DNA of 64,000 nucleotides from Synergistaceae bacterium (GCA_017443945.1 JAFSXS010000068.1:28156-92155), one strand, 5' to 3'; positions 50,839-59,951 are shown, counted from the stretch's first letter. Notes: a model not told the origin generated them from the sequence alone. Numbers and translations are program-made.

Positions 50839-51494
50839 GCATAATTTCACCGTCTTTAATTTGTCTTGATATGTGCAATCTTGAGAGTCAGATTAGGATT
50901 CTTGAGCAGGCCGGAATTAATACACTTCACGTCGATATTCTTGACGGCCATTTTTCGCCGAGTATGCCTCTTGGACTTGACACCGTAAGGCAATTGCGCG
51001 CGAAAACGAATTTAAATTTTGACTGTCATATCATGGTAACTGAGCAGGATTATTTTGTTGATGAGCTGTTGGATATTGGTGTCCAGCAGCTTATTTTTCA
51101 CGCCGAGACACAGCCGCATATTGATGGAATGTTGAACCGCATTCACTCGCGCGGAGTCAAAGCAGGTGTCGCACTCAAGCCCGCAACGCCATTAAGCACT
51201 CTCGATTATGTGCTCGAAAAATGTGATACGGTTCTGTTAATGCTGATTAACCCCGGTTACGCGTTTGTGAAGGGTGAACAGCAAGTCCCATACGCACAGA
51301 AAAAAATTACTGATTTGCGAAATATGATTCATACCCGCAGACTTGATACTAAAATTGAGCTTGACGGACGAATCAGCGAGAAAAATATTTTAGACTGGGG
51401 CAAAACAGGACTCGCAGACATTTTCGTAACAGGCAGCACGTGTTTGAAGCGCGATGATTTATTTAATTCACTTAGGAGGCTGCAAACTTTATGA
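50835..51494 (+). CDS. Ribulose-/allulose-phosphate 3-epimerase family protein
   Basis: 219 aa TIM barrel. SPSLICLDMCNL, VDILDGHFSPSMPLG (metal-binding and catalytic Asp), CHIMVTEQ and IELDGRISEKN (second catalytic Asp) match the RPE/AlsE family. In this context an AlsE-like role on a ketohexose 6-phosphate is as likely as a role on ribulose 5-phosphate. It overlaps the kinase gene and the SIS gene by 4 bp each. Confidence 0.88.
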   Translation: MSIISPSLICLDMCNLESQIRILEQAGINTLHVDILDGHFSPSMPLGLDTVRQLRAKTNLNFDCHIMVTEQDYFVDELLDIGVQQLIFHAETQPHIDGMLNRIHSRGVKAGVALKPATPLSTLDYVLEKCDTVLLMLINPGYAFVKGEQQVPYAQKKITDLRNMIHTRRLDTKIELDGRISEKNILDWGKTGLADIFVTGSTCLKRDDLFNSLRRLQTL

Positions 51495-52063
51495 CATTTT
51501 CAGAGAGATTCACGCAGACTAAATCGGACGTTTTTGCAGAGCTCGAAAAAGTTTTTGCTAACATTAAGCCCGAACAAGTCGAAAAATTGCATGACGAAAT
51601 TTTAAGTGCTGACCAGGTATTTTTTGTCGGAGTTGGCCGCGTTATGATGGCTTTAGAGTGCATTTGCAAGAGATTAGCTCACTTAGGGATAAAAGCTCAC
51701 TGCGTCGGAGATATCACAGAACCGGCTATCACGAAGAATGATTTATTAATTGTAGGCTCAGGGTCGGGGGGCTCGTTATTTCCGTTGGGGATCGCGAAAA
51801 AAGCACGTCAGGCAGTAAATTGCAAAATCGTGCACATTGGCTCAAACCCTAACAGCGAAATGAAAGATATTGCTGACTTCATGGTACGAATACCGGTGCG
51901 GACAAAATTTTATCTTGATGACGAAATTGACTCATGCCAGCCGATGACTACAATTTTTGATCAGAGCTTGTTATTATTGGGCGACATTATTGCAAAAATG
52001 ATAGTCGACGAACGCAATATTAATATGAAAGATTTATGGCAGTATCACGCAAATTTAGAGTGA
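51491..52063 (+). CDS. SIS-domain sugar-phosphate isomerase (HxlB-like)
   Basis: 190 aa. The SIS fold has VFFVGVGRVMMALECIC and LLIVGSGSGGSLFPLG, and the tail WQYHANLE is close to the 6-phospho-3-hexuloisomerase family. HxlB converts 3-hexulose 6-phosphate to fructose 6-phosphate. The partner synthase HxlA is absent, which suggests that a different 3-ketose phosphate enters, from the epimerase gene next to it. Confidence 0.85.
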   Translation: MTFSERFTQTKSDVFAELEKVFANIKPEQVEKLHDEILSADQVFFVGVGRVMMALECICKRLAHLGIKAHCVGDITEPAITKNDLLIVGSGSGGSLFPLGIAKKARQAVNCKIVHIGSNPNSEMKDIADFMVRIPVRTKFYLDDEIDSCQPMTTIFDQSLLLLGDIIAKMIVDERNINMKDLWQYHANLE

Positions 52064-52072
52064 GGCTTTATC

Positions 52073-53116
52073 ATGAAATATGATATTATGAAATATGTCG
52101 GGAGCATTCAGCAATTAGCTTATGTCAGGCCGGTTACTTACACGGAGGGCAGGAGCTCAGGACTCAAAGCCTTTGACGTGAAAAACTGCAAAATGTCATT
52201 TCGTGTGCTTGCTGATAAATGCTTGGACATCGGCGAATTTAGTTATGCGGGAATAAATATTAATTTTCTCTCCAAGCCGGGACTTCAGGGGCTCGGACAT
52301 TACGACACTAACGGACTTGAAGCACAACGCAGCATTATGGGAGGACTATTTTTCACCGCAGGACTTGAGAATATCGGCGCACCCTGCAACGTGAATAATA
52401 AAGATTACCCCATGCACGGCAGAATTAGAACAACTCCGGCAGAACATTTGTCAAGCGATTCATACTGGGATAATGACGAGTACAAGCTAAAAATTTCGGG
52501 TGAAATGCGTGAGGCTGAATTATTCGGCGAAAATCTTGTGTTAAGGCGTTCAATCGAGACAACCTGCGGGCAGAAATCTTTTACTCTCACTGACGAATTT
52601 GAGAACGAGTCATTCAGGGATGAGCCGTTAATGCTGCTTTATCACATTAATTTGGGCTGGCCGTTTTTGGACGAGAATACAAAATTTTATATTCCTACAT
52701 CACACATCACGCCCAGAGACAAAGAAGCCGACGGACACGAAAGCAAATATAACGTCATGGAAGCTCCGAAAAATAATGAGCCTGAATACGTTTTCTTTCA
52801 CGAGATAAAGTCAGACTCTAACGGCAATACAGAAGTTATCGCAGTTAATCAAAATTTGAAGCTGGGATTAAAAATTTCATGGAATACGAAATATTTGCCT
52901 CACTTCATGCAATGGAAGAGCATAGCAAGCGGTGATTATGTCGTAGGGCTTGAACCGGCTAATTCACTTGTTCACGGGCGCAAATGGTATCACGGACACG
53001 GCAAAATTCACACTCTGGCACCGTTTGCAAAGGAAAAAAATATTTTGACATTCACGATTCTTGAAGGCGATTCAGAAATTAATCAAGCTGTTACGGCCTT
53101 CAAAGCAAAATTTTAA
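52073..53116 (+). CDS. Aldose 1-epimerase-like protein (DUF4432 family)
   Basis: 347 aa. The galactose-mutarotase-like beta-sandwich is suggested by GLKAFDVKNCKMSFRVLADK, FLSKPGLQGLGHY, YPMHGRIRTTPAEHL and HINLGWPFLDENT. DUF4432 proteins act on or bind sugars and often sit in pentose or hexose utilisation clusters. It is 9 bp after the SIS gene. Confidence 0.85.
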   Translation: MKYDIMKYVGSIQQLAYVRPVTYTEGRSSGLKAFDVKNCKMSFRVLADKCLDIGEFSYAGININFLSKPGLQGLGHYDTNGLEAQRSIMGGLFFTAGLENIGAPCNVNNKDYPMHGRIRTTPAEHLSSDSYWDNDEYKLKISGEMREAELFGENLVLRRSIETTCGQKSFTLTDEFENESFRDEPLMLLYHINLGWPFLDENTKFYIPTSHITPRDKEADGHESKYNVMEAPKNNEPEYVFFHEIKSDSNGNTEVIAVNQNLKLGLKISWNTKYLPHFMQWKSIASGDYVVGLEPANSLVHGRKWYHGHGKIHTLAPFAKEKNILTFTILEGDSEINQAVTAFKAKF

Positions 53117-53134
53117 CGAGGTGTATAAATAATT

Positions 53135-53821
53135 ATGAAACGATCTGAAATCAACGCGCACATTAAGGAATTTGAAGCATTACTCAAGAAGCACTGCTTT
53201 GCTTTGCCCCCGTTTTTGAGCTTTACCCCCGAAGAATGGCAGAACAAAGGCCATGAATACGACGAAATTCGCGATAATGCTTTAGGCTGGGACATCACGG
53301 ACTACGGCGAAGGAAATTTTGCGGAAAAAGGTTTATATCTCATCACGATTCGCAATGGCAATGTTCATAACAAGAAGTACATTAAGACTTACGCCGAAAA
53401 AATTATGATGCTCAGAGAAGGCCAAGTATCGCCAAATCATTTTCACTGGCATAAAATGGAGGATATTATAAACCGAGGCGGCGGAAATATCGTATTTAAG
53501 CTCTGGAACGCTGACAGGAAGACCGAACAGCCTTTAGACACCGACGTAAAAATTTTTCAGGACGGACGCGAATACACAGTTCCCGCAGGCAGTGAAGTAA
53601 TCTTGAAGCCCGGCGAGTCATTGTCGCTTTATCCGTATTATTATCATGAGTTCAGGATTCAGCCCGGCACAGATTACGCGATTATCGGCGAGGTCTCAAT
53701 GTGCAACGACGACAACACTGACAACAGATTTTATGAGCCTCTCGGACGTTTTCCGACGATTGAAGAGGACGAGAAGCCTTATAGATTATTATGCACGGAA
53801 TATCCCCCGGCAAAGGACTAA
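53135..53821 (+). CDS. D-lyxose isomerase
   Basis: 228 aa cupin-fold isomerase. The metal-binding SPNHFHWHKMEDI (two His and Glu) and the later SLYPYYYHEFRIQPGTDY (His) match the D-lyxose ketol-isomerase family. Known members interconvert D-lyxose and D-xylulose and also D-mannose and D-fructose. It would feed the PfkB kinase in this operon. Confidence 0.88.
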   Translation: MKRSEINAHIKEFEALLKKHCFALPPFLSFTPEEWQNKGHEYDEIRDNALGWDITDYGEGNFAEKGLYLITIRNGNVHNKKYIKTYAEKIMMLREGQVSPNHFHWHKMEDIINRGGGNIVFKLWNADRKTEQPLDTDVKIFQDGREYTVPAGSEVILKPGESLSLYPYYYHEFRIQPGTDYAIIGEVSMCNDDNTDNRFYEPLGRFPTIEEDEKPYRLLCTEYPPAKD

Positions 53822-53833
53822 AGGTTTCCGTTC

Positions 53834-53894
53834 CCACGCGCGACGAATTATTTCGGGTGGGTGGGCGGGCCGCTGCTAACTCAACCACGCGCGA
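53834..53894 (+). repeat. G-quadruplex-type repeat family A, copy 3
   Basis: GGGTGGGTGGGCGGG (53855-53869) between 10-bp direct repeats CCACGCGCGA (53834-53843 and 53885-53894), 51 bp apart. CTGCATA follows, at the place of ATTGCATT in copies 1 and 2. Confidence 0.85.
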
Positions 53895-54006
53895 TAAACT
53901 AACTGCATAGGGCTGGGAAAAATTTATTTCTAGCAATGAGCCTGCAAATATCTTTCACTCCTGCGAACACTACCGGCGGGCTTGTAAGTAACTAAACGGT
54001 TTCAAA

Positions 54007-54023
54007 CGGGGTAATTTATCCCG
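54007..54023. promoter_or_regulatory. Palindromic operator candidate upstream of the sugar ABC transporter
   Basis: CGGGGTAATTTATCCCG is a near-perfect 17-bp palindrome 30 bp before the TTG of the ATPase gene. An AAACGGTTTCAAAC sequence lies just upstream (53994-54007), of the general type bound by LacI-family regulators. No regulator gene is in the cluster. Confidence 0.4.
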
Positions 54024-54053
54024 ATGAAAATATAACGAAAGGAGTAAATTTAA

Positions 54054-55568
54054 TTGAGTGATTATGTCGTAACAATGGAGCATATTACGAAAACTTTTCC
54101 GGGCGTTAAGGCACTTGATGACGTTCATTTACACCTTAAGGCCGGTCGTGTTATGGCTCTATTAGGTGAAAACGGCGCAGGAAAATCTACGCTCATGAAG
54201 ATTCTTTCAGGCGTTTACACGAGGGATTCGGGCGAAATTACAATTTTCGGCAAAAAAATTGAGGGCGATCTCAACACTAAACAGGCTCAAGCGTTAGGCA
54301 TTGCAATTATTCATCAGGAATTGAACATGTGCCAGCATTTGAGCGTATCTGCAAATATGTTCTTAGGCCGTGAAATAATTAAAAGCGGAAGACTCGACAA
54401 CGCAGAAATGAATCGCCAGGCAGTTGAACAACTCGCAAAATTAGGAATCCACGACATTGACCCTGATGAATCAGTCGGAAATTTAACCGTCGGCCGTCAG
54501 CAAATGGTCGAGATCGCAAAAGCCCTGTTAATCAACGCAAAAGTCTTAGTCATGGATGAGCCCTCGTCATCGCTGTCAAATGCCGAGATTACCGAAATGT
54601 TTAGAATCGTCCGCGAGCTTAAGGCAATGGGCACGGCAATTGTTTATATTTCTCACAGACTGCAGGAGCTTCATCACATTGTCGATGATGTTACAATCAT
54701 GCGTGACGGAAAGTATATCACTGAAGGCGAATTTAATTCGTTCACAATGGATCAAATTATCGCTAACATGGTCGGACATGAAGTCAAGAATCAGTTCCCG
54801 CGTGAAGACGTACCTAAGGGCAAGAAAATTTTAGAGGTCAAGCACCTTAACGCAGGAAAATTAGTCCGTGATGTCAGCTTTGATTTGTACGAAGGTGAAG
54901 TGCTCGGCTTTTCCGGTCTTGTCGGTGCAGGAAGAACAGAGACAATGCGCGCTATTTTCGGTGCAGATCCCAAAGAAAGCGGCGAAATTTTACTTGACGG
55001 CAACCCCTTAAATATTTACAACCCCGGCTCGGCAATTCGTCAAGGCATAGTCTTAGCTCCTGAAGACAGAAAGAAAGAAGGTCTGTGCACAAAACTTTCA
55101 ATCAGGGATAATATTGCATTGCCCAATCTCGACATTATCACGCTCGGAAGTCCTACAGGCAGAATCAACAAGCGCACAGAAAATGAGATGATCGAGAAGG
55201 GCAAAAGCTCACTTACAATCAAAATGGCTGATGCAGAAGTCGAGGCCGGCAGCTTGTCAGGAGGAAATCAACAGAAAGTCGTCGTTGCAAAATGGCTCGC
55301 ACGTCAATCAAGAGTCTTAATCTTCGACGAACCTACACGCGGAATTGATGTAGCAGCTAAAGTCGAGATTTACGAGATTATTAATGAGCTCAAGAAACAG
55401 GGAGTCGGCGTTATAATCGTGTCTTCAGAATTGCCGGAAGTCATGGGAATTGCTGATCACATTATAGTCATGTGCAACGGAAAAATTACGGGAGAAGTCG
55501 ACCCGCGCCACACAACAGAAGAAGAAATTATGACATATGCAACAAGATTCGGCGACAATGCCGCATAA
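54054..55568 (+). CDS. Sugar ABC transporter ATP-binding protein (RbsA/MglA family)
   Basis: 504 aa from a TTG with AAAGGAG upstream. Two ABC domains: the first has Walker A LLGENGAGKSTLMK, the signature VGNLTVGRQQMVE and Walker B VLVMDEPSSSL; the second has a degenerate Walker A region GLVGAGRTETMR, the signature SGGNQQKV and Walker B LIFDEPTRGID. That asymmetry is normal for RbsA-type ATPases. It works with the permease and binding protein encoded next. Confidence 0.95.
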   Translation: MSDYVVTMEHITKTFPGVKALDDVHLHLKAGRVMALLGENGAGKSTLMKILSGVYTRDSGEITIFGKKIEGDLNTKQAQALGIAIIHQELNMCQHLSVSANMFLGREIIKSGRLDNAEMNRQAVEQLAKLGIHDIDPDESVGNLTVGRQQMVEIAKALLINAKVLVMDEPSSSLSNAEITEMFRIVRELKAMGTAIVYISHRLQELHHIVDDVTIMRDGKYITEGEFNSFTMDQIIANMVGHEVKNQFPREDVPKGKKILEVKHLNAGKLVRDVSFDLYEGEVLGFSGLVGAGRTETMRAIFGADPKESGEILLDGNPLNIYNPGSAIRQGIVLAPEDRKKEGLCTKLSIRDNIALPNLDIITLGSPTGRINKRTENEMIEKGKSSLTIKMADAEVEAGSLSGGNQQKVVVAKWLARQSRVLIFDEPTRGIDVAAKVEIYEIINELKKQGVGVIIVSSELPEVMGIADHIIVMCNGKITGEVDPRHTTEEEIMTYATRFGDNAA

Positions 55569-55589
55569 AATTTTAAGGAGGATAATTAA

Positions 55590-56579
55590 ATGAAACGCAG
55601 CTTTTTATCGAAACCAGGTGTAGCCTCTGTAGTTACGGCTTTTATCGGTGTTGTTGTCTTAATGCTCATTTTCTGGGGCATGAACCCGAATTTTATCAAG
55701 CAGAATAATTTAATGTCGTTATCGCGTTCAATTTGTCCGTACTTATTAGTCGGAATCGGTCAGGGCATTGTCTGTATCACAGGAAATATCGATTTGTCTA
55801 TCGGTTCAGTTCTCGGAATGTCAGCGATGATTTCTGCTACTCTTATTTGCAACGGCATGAACGTAATTTTAGCGATTATTATAGACTTGATTGCCTGCTT
55901 GCTTGTAGGTCTGTCAAATGGCGTGTTAGTCGGAAAATTCAAGCTCCCCCCGTTCATTGGCACACTTGGAACAATGACTATATGCCGAGGCGTTGCACAG
56001 CTTGTGAATAATAATTACAACACCGGCGATATAGGTACAGGCGGACTCAAAGATTTATTCAGGGACGTATTTTATTATGACAGAGTCGGCTATTTATATT
56101 ACGGCGTTATAATTTGCTTAATTATCTGGGCTATTTTCTATTATTTGATGAGTTACACTGCTACGGGACGGCACATTTACGCGATCGGTTCAAACGTTGA
56201 CGCTGCAAGACTTTCGGGCGTTGACGTGTTCAAGACTACGACTGTTGCATATACTATATCGGCGTTCTGCTCGTTTATGGCGGGATTAATCACGATGGCG
56301 GCGGCTGGTATGGGATCAATGCAGGCCGGTATGAGTTACGAAATGTACGGTGTTGCAGCGGCAGTTATCGGCGGAATTTCCACTCTCGGCGGTTCGGGCT
56401 TGCTGGTCGGAGTTATTGCCGGTGCGTCAGTATGGGCGATTTTGCAGAATGGCTTGACTCTCGCGAATGTTCCTGTTGCAATGAGAAATATTATTATCGG
56501 CTTCATAGTTGTGGCGTGCGTCTTGTTTGACATTATGCGCAGAAACGGCATGATCGGTTCAAAGAAGAAAGCAGCGTAA
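55590..56579 (+). CDS. Sugar ABC transporter permease (RbsC family)
   Basis: 329 aa with eight to ten membrane segments. VCITGNIDLSIGSVLGMSAM and VLVGKFKLPPFIGTLGTM are RbsC-family blocks, and YAIGSNVDAARLSGVDV is the cytoplasmic loop that meets the ATPase. It follows the ATPase gene by 21 bp. Confidence 0.94.
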   Translation: MKRSFLSKPGVASVVTAFIGVVVLMLIFWGMNPNFIKQNNLMSLSRSICPYLLVGIGQGIVCITGNIDLSIGSVLGMSAMISATLICNGMNVILAIIIDLIACLLVGLSNGVLVGKFKLPPFIGTLGTMTICRGVAQLVNNNYNTGDIGTGGLKDLFRDVFYYDRVGYLYYGVIICLIIWAIFYYLMSYTATGRHIYAIGSNVDAARLSGVDVFKTTTVAYTISAFCSFMAGLITMAAAGMGSMQAGMSYEMYGVAAAVIGGISTLGGSGLLVGVIAGASVWAILQNGLTLANVPVAMRNIIIGFIVVACVLFDIMRRNGMIGSKKKAA

Positions 56580-56671
56580 AAATAGCTAATTTTGCTGGTA
56601 ATAAAAAATTTATTTTATGGCATTATTTACACAATTTAACATAAAAATTTTTAATCGGAGGTAAGTTTTTC

Positions 56672-57604
56672 ATGAAGAAGTTATTAGCAGTTGCCCTCGT
56701 TCTCTCGTTAGTTCTTTGCTCAAGCGCGTTTGCAGGCGTTAAGACGAAAATCGGTCTTATCACAATGGATCAAATGGACGTTCACTGGGTAAGACTCAAG
56801 AATGCAGCAGAAGAAAGAGTCGCCGAGCTCAACAAGGCCGGAAACGAAATCACTATGGTATGGCTTGCACCCGAGACAAAGGACAATCAGCAGCAGATCG
56901 AGAAAATTCAGAATGCTGTAGCTGACGGCGTTAATTACATCATCATCGCATGCAATGACGGCACCAGCGCAAACCGTGCATTAAAGGAAGCTCTTGACGC
57001 AGGAATTAAGATTATTTACGTCGACGCACCCGCAACACTCAAGGCAAGCGCAACATTTGCAACTGACAACTTTGCAGGCGGAAAGCAAATCGGTGAATAT
57101 CTTGCAAAACTTTTCGCGGACAAGGGCATCACAGAAGGCACAATCGGAATCGTTGACGCTCAAGCAGGTGTTCAGTCATGCCAGGACAGATATGACGGTT
57201 TTGCATCAGTCTTCAAGGGTACAAAATTTGTTCTCGGTGAAAGACAGTATTCAGACGGCGATAACTCAAAGGCTCAGGAGCTCGCAAACACTTTAATCAA
57301 CAACGGTGTAATCGCTATTTACGGAACTAACGACGGCGCAACTAACGGAAGCGCAGCAGCTGTTAAAGACGCAATCAACAACGGCATGAACATTTATTGC
57401 GTAGGCTGGGACAAATCAGACTCCAACATTGCACACGTTGAAGGCGGCGAGTTATTAGCATTTGCAGCACAGAACCCCCAGATCATGGGCAAACTTGCTA
57501 TTGATGCAGTTGTCGACCTTGAGAACGGCAAAGATTTAGGCGGTGCAGTCGTTGACACAGGTGTATCTACAGTTACGAAAGAAAACGTCGCAGAGTTCAA
57601 GTAA
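56672..57604 (+). CDS. Sugar ABC transporter substrate-binding protein (RbsB family)
   Basis: 310 aa. Signal peptide (MKKLLAVALVLSLVLCSSAFA), then a periplasmic binding protein 1-like fold: GLITMDQMDVHWVRLK, IIIACNDGTSANRALKEAL, YVDAPATLK and YGTNDGATNGSAAAV. Clean GGAGG before the ATG and codon choice fit high expression. The order A-C-B differs from the common rbsDACBK order. The ligand is probably a pentose or ketose given the enzymes upstream. Confidence 0.93.
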   Translation: MKKLLAVALVLSLVLCSSAFAGVKTKIGLITMDQMDVHWVRLKNAAEERVAELNKAGNEITMVWLAPETKDNQQQIEKIQNAVADGVNYIIIACNDGTSANRALKEALDAGIKIIYVDAPATLKASATFATDNFAGGKQIGEYLAKLFADKGITEGTIGIVDAQAGVQSCQDRYDGFASVFKGTKFVLGERQYSDGDNSKAQELANTLINNGVIAIYGTNDGATNGSAAAVKDAINNGMNIYCVGWDKSDSNIAHVEGGELLAFAAQNPQIMGKLAIDAVVDLENGKDLGGAVVDTGVSTVTKENVAEFK

Positions 57605-57620
57605 GAATTAAAATTTTTCT

Positions 57621-57652
57621 GCCTCTCGTTCAAAGCGGGGGGCAATTTTTTA
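57621..57652 (+). terminator. Intrinsic terminator of the sugar operon
   Basis: GCCTCTCG (57621-57628) pairs with CGGGGGGC (57636-57643), with two G-T pairs, then AATTTTTTAT. Confidence 0.8.
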
Positions 57653-57674
57653 TATTCGGAAGGAGTGATTTAAT

Positions 57675-58547
57675 TTGAGCGTCAAAAAATGTTTATTTCC
57701 TGTTGCGGGGCTGGGCACTCGATTTTTGCCGGTTACAAAGGAACTCGCTAAAGAAATGCTCCCGTTAGTTAACCGTCCTATTATCTCATATGGCGTTGAA
57801 GAGGCTCTTGCGTCCGGTTGTGATGAAATTATCATGATTACTGGCCGTGCAAAACGTTCAATCGAGAATTATTTTGACAGATCATTTGAGCTTGAGAACT
57901 TGCTAAAATCGCGCGGTAAAGATGAACTCTACAACATGATTATAAAAATTTCGAACATGGCCGAGATCTTATATATCAGGCAACGTGAGCCGCTTGGGTT
58001 GGGTCATGCGGTTTTGTGCTGCGAGCCGGTGTGCAGGAACGAATTTTTTTGTGTTGCATTGCCTGACGACGTTTTTATCAATGATGGCGGAGACCCTGTT
58101 TTATTGCAGCTAAAAAAAGTTCATGAGCGCATGGGAGGAAGTGTTATCGCCCTTGAGCAGGTCAGCCCCGAAGAAGTCTCGCGCTACGGCATTGCAGAGA
58201 GTCAATTTTCCATCGAGGAAGGCACCATTCACAAAATTATAAACATGGTCGAGAAACCCATTTTAGACGAGGCTCCCAGCAATTTAGCAATCATGGGACG
58301 TTACATTTTATCACCGACTGTTTTTCCGATTTTGGCAGAGTTAAAAGCGGGGGTCGGCGGTGAAATTCAATTAACGGACGCACTGAAGGTCTTAGCGCAA
58401 AATGAACCTGTCTGGGGAGTGGTCTACAATGGGAGGCGCTTTGATTGCGGGACACAAAAAGGGTGGTTGAGTGCTAATGTGAGACTTGCTCTTGATGATC
58501 CGGAATTGAAAAATGTCATTCTCGACGCTGTGAAAGAATCGCAATAA
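57675..58547 (+). CDS. galU: UTP--glucose-1-phosphate uridylyltransferase
   Basis: 290 aa from a TTG with GGAAGGAG upstream. Nucleotidyltransferase signature FPVAGLGTRFLPVTKELAKE, then REPLGLGHAV, VALPDDVF and MVEKPILDEAPSNLA. It makes UDP-glucose for surface polysaccharide. It has its own upstream terminator boundary and is not clearly part of the sugar operon. It is followed by its own terminator. Confidence 0.95.
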   Translation: MSVKKCLFPVAGLGTRFLPVTKELAKEMLPLVNRPIISYGVEEALASGCDEIIMITGRAKRSIENYFDRSFELENLLKSRGKDELYNMIIKISNMAEILYIRQREPLGLGHAVLCCEPVCRNEFFCVALPDDVFINDGGDPVLLQLKKVHERMGGSVIALEQVSPEEVSRYGIAESQFSIEEGTIHKIINMVEKPILDEAPSNLAIMGRYILSPTVFPILAELKAGVGGEIQLTDALKVLAQNEPVWGVVYNGRRFDCGTQKGWLSANVRLALDDPELKNVILDAVKESQ

Positions 58548-58583
58548 TTCTTCATATTTATATATCTCGCATTGAAAAATTTC

Positions 58584-58611
58584 GTCCCTGTTTTGGCGGG
58601 GACATTTTTTA
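58584..58611 (+). terminator. Intrinsic terminator after galU
   Basis: GTCCC (58584-58588) pairs with GGGAC (58599-58603), followed by ATTTTTTATTTATT. Confidence 0.75.
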
Positions 58612-58630
58612 TTTATTCCTTACATATTTA

Positions 58631-58868
58631 AATATTTTCAGAAGACTATGACAAAATATTTTGTTGAGCTTATATAGTCAGCACACTTTAATAGCAGTAA
58701 AAACTTTTTGTATCAGCACCGCAAATTATGCATAGAGCAGCCGATGACGCACAACCGGCACTAGATTTTGCATATTAAGACTTGAATATTTACAGAAAAT
58801 TTGTTGTATGTACGCGCGCGTGCCAGGCCTTTTTTTCGCGGGCATGATTATAAATGCACGTATGTTAT
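58631..58868 (+). repeat. Dispersed intergenic repeat family C, copy 3 (expanded)
   Basis: Left block GACTATGACAAAATATTTTG, then about 110 bp not found in the other copies, then TTTGTTGTATGTACGCGCG and GATTATAAATGCACGT. It occupies most of the galU-prophage gap (58548-59015), in which I see no gene. Confidence 0.65.
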
Positions 58869-58903
58869 GGGACACATGAAAGTGTAAAGCTCTCTCATGA
58901 TAT

Positions 58904-58932
58904 TTGACCGTGAAATATAAACGGTGTAGAGG
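58904..58932 (+). promoter_or_regulatory. Possible promoter for the prophage operon
   Basis: TTGACC (58904-58909), 17-bp spacer, TAGAGG (58927-58932). The -10 is weak. It is the only promoter-like pair I see before the first phage gene. Confidence 0.35.
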
Positions 58933-59015
58933 ATAGGACGTAATCAGAAAAATACATATCTCACAATAAAAATTTTCGCCGGCGCAGTCAGGAAAGCAAA
59001 ACGGAGGTATAAAAA

Positions 59016-59498
59016 ATGTCAATAAATTGGAATTTCGACGCAAGTAAATACGTACCCGGCGAGTCAAACGGTTTCGAACTCGTCCCCGAAGGCACCTACA
59101 AAGCAAAAATTATCGAGGTGCAGCAACAATATTCATCCAAAACAGGCGAACCGCAATTAATTCTTACTTTCAGATGCAGCGGAGTTAATGGCCGTGTACG
59201 CGAGTATTTCACTTTTCCTACCAATCCGACAGACTATCGCAATGACTGGGTCCGTAGAAGATGGGGAGATATGTGCAATTGTTTTAGCGTCAATCCTGTG
59301 CAGACTCTCGCAGACGAAAAAATCTTAATCGACAAAATCGGCATGATTAAAATCTCGCACAAAAAAAATGATGCAAACGGCAAAATTTATGCAAATGTTC
59401 AAGAATACATTCTTAACAAACAGCAACTTAACTCCCAGCCGGCTGACCTTAATAACCCCGATTCTGTCTTTGACGCTCCTAGCGAACCAATTTTTTAA
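59016..59498 (+). CDS. Phage DUF669 protein (likely recombination/ssDNA-related)
   Basis: 160 aa with a GGAGG-type site before the ATG. The sequence opens WNFDASKYVPGESNGFELVP, has KIIEVQQQYSSKTGEPQLIL and REYFTFPTNP, and ends in an acidic and proline-rich tail. It fits DUF669, a family common in the replication or recombination modules of Gram-positive and diderm phages, often next to recombinases. It may bind single-stranded DNA; this is a family-level inference. Confidence 0.75.
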   Translation: MSINWNFDASKYVPGESNGFELVPEGTYKAKIIEVQQQYSSKTGEPQLILTFRCSGVNGRVREYFTFPTNPTDYRNDWVRRRWGDMCNCFSVNPVQTLADEKILIDKIGMIKISHKKNDANGKIYANVQEYILNKQQLNSQPADLNNPDSVFDAPSEPIF

Positions 59499-59510
59499 CG
59501 AGGTCTAATC

Positions 59511-59786
59511 ATGTTGAATATAGCACAAGGCGCATGGTTTTACACCCTTAAGAAGGAAAACGGGAAAGATATTCTCTGCATTGGCAATAAGTATAAAGAT
59601 AAATACGACGCGTGGGGAATGATTGAAGGCGAGTTCGAACGCGAGGCAGTATTAATTACAGCTGCACCCCAAATGTATACTCTTTTGTCTTTAATCGCAG
59701 AAGATCCGTCAATTCAATGCAAATATAAAGCCGATGTTCAAGAGTTAGTCCATTTACTCGAAGGAAAAATCAACAACATCTTTTAG
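59511..59786 (+). CDS. Small phage protein
   Basis: 91 aa, 12 bp after the DUF669 gene. The C-terminal half (VLITAAPQMYTLLSLIAED) is the AAPxMYxLL pattern seen in many uncharacterised small phage proteins. The N-terminal half is a charged beta-like region. The following interrupted gene looks like its diverged copy. Confidence 0.65.
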   Translation: MLNIAQGAWFYTLKKENGKDILCIGNKYKDKYDAWGMIEGEFEREAVLITAAPQMYTLLSLIAEDPSIQCKYKADVQELVHLLEGKINNIF

Positions 59787-59810
59787 CATTCAGAAAGGGG
59801 GAGCAATATT

Positions 59811-59951
59811 TTGCAGATTTTGTTAAATAATTGGGATTACGTTTATTCACGCTCAGACAAGGAAGAAAGTTATAAATTTTTCTTTGGGCCTGTTGATAAA
59901 AACGAGTTTATTAACGTGATAGGCCGCACCGATTATGAAAAATTAGCGTAG
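59811..59951 (+). CDS. Small phage protein, N-terminal part before an in-frame amber stop
   Basis: 46 aa from a TTG with AAAGGGGGAG upstream. It reads NNWDYVYSRSDKEE and GPVDKNEFINVIGRTDYEKLA, then TAG at 59949. The frame continues open afterward to 60095. Aligned by eye with the 91-aa gene before it, this piece matches the N-terminal half and the following frame matches the C-terminal half. Confidence 0.5.
   Translation: MQILLNNWDYVYSRSDKEESYKFFFGPVDKNEFINVIGRTDYEKLA

Noticed and set aside
58726..59106. A 126-codon minus-strand open frame between galU and the prophage
   Set aside because: It overlaps the start of the DUF669 gene and a dispersed repeat; Arg/Cys-rich translation without motif or ribosome site.
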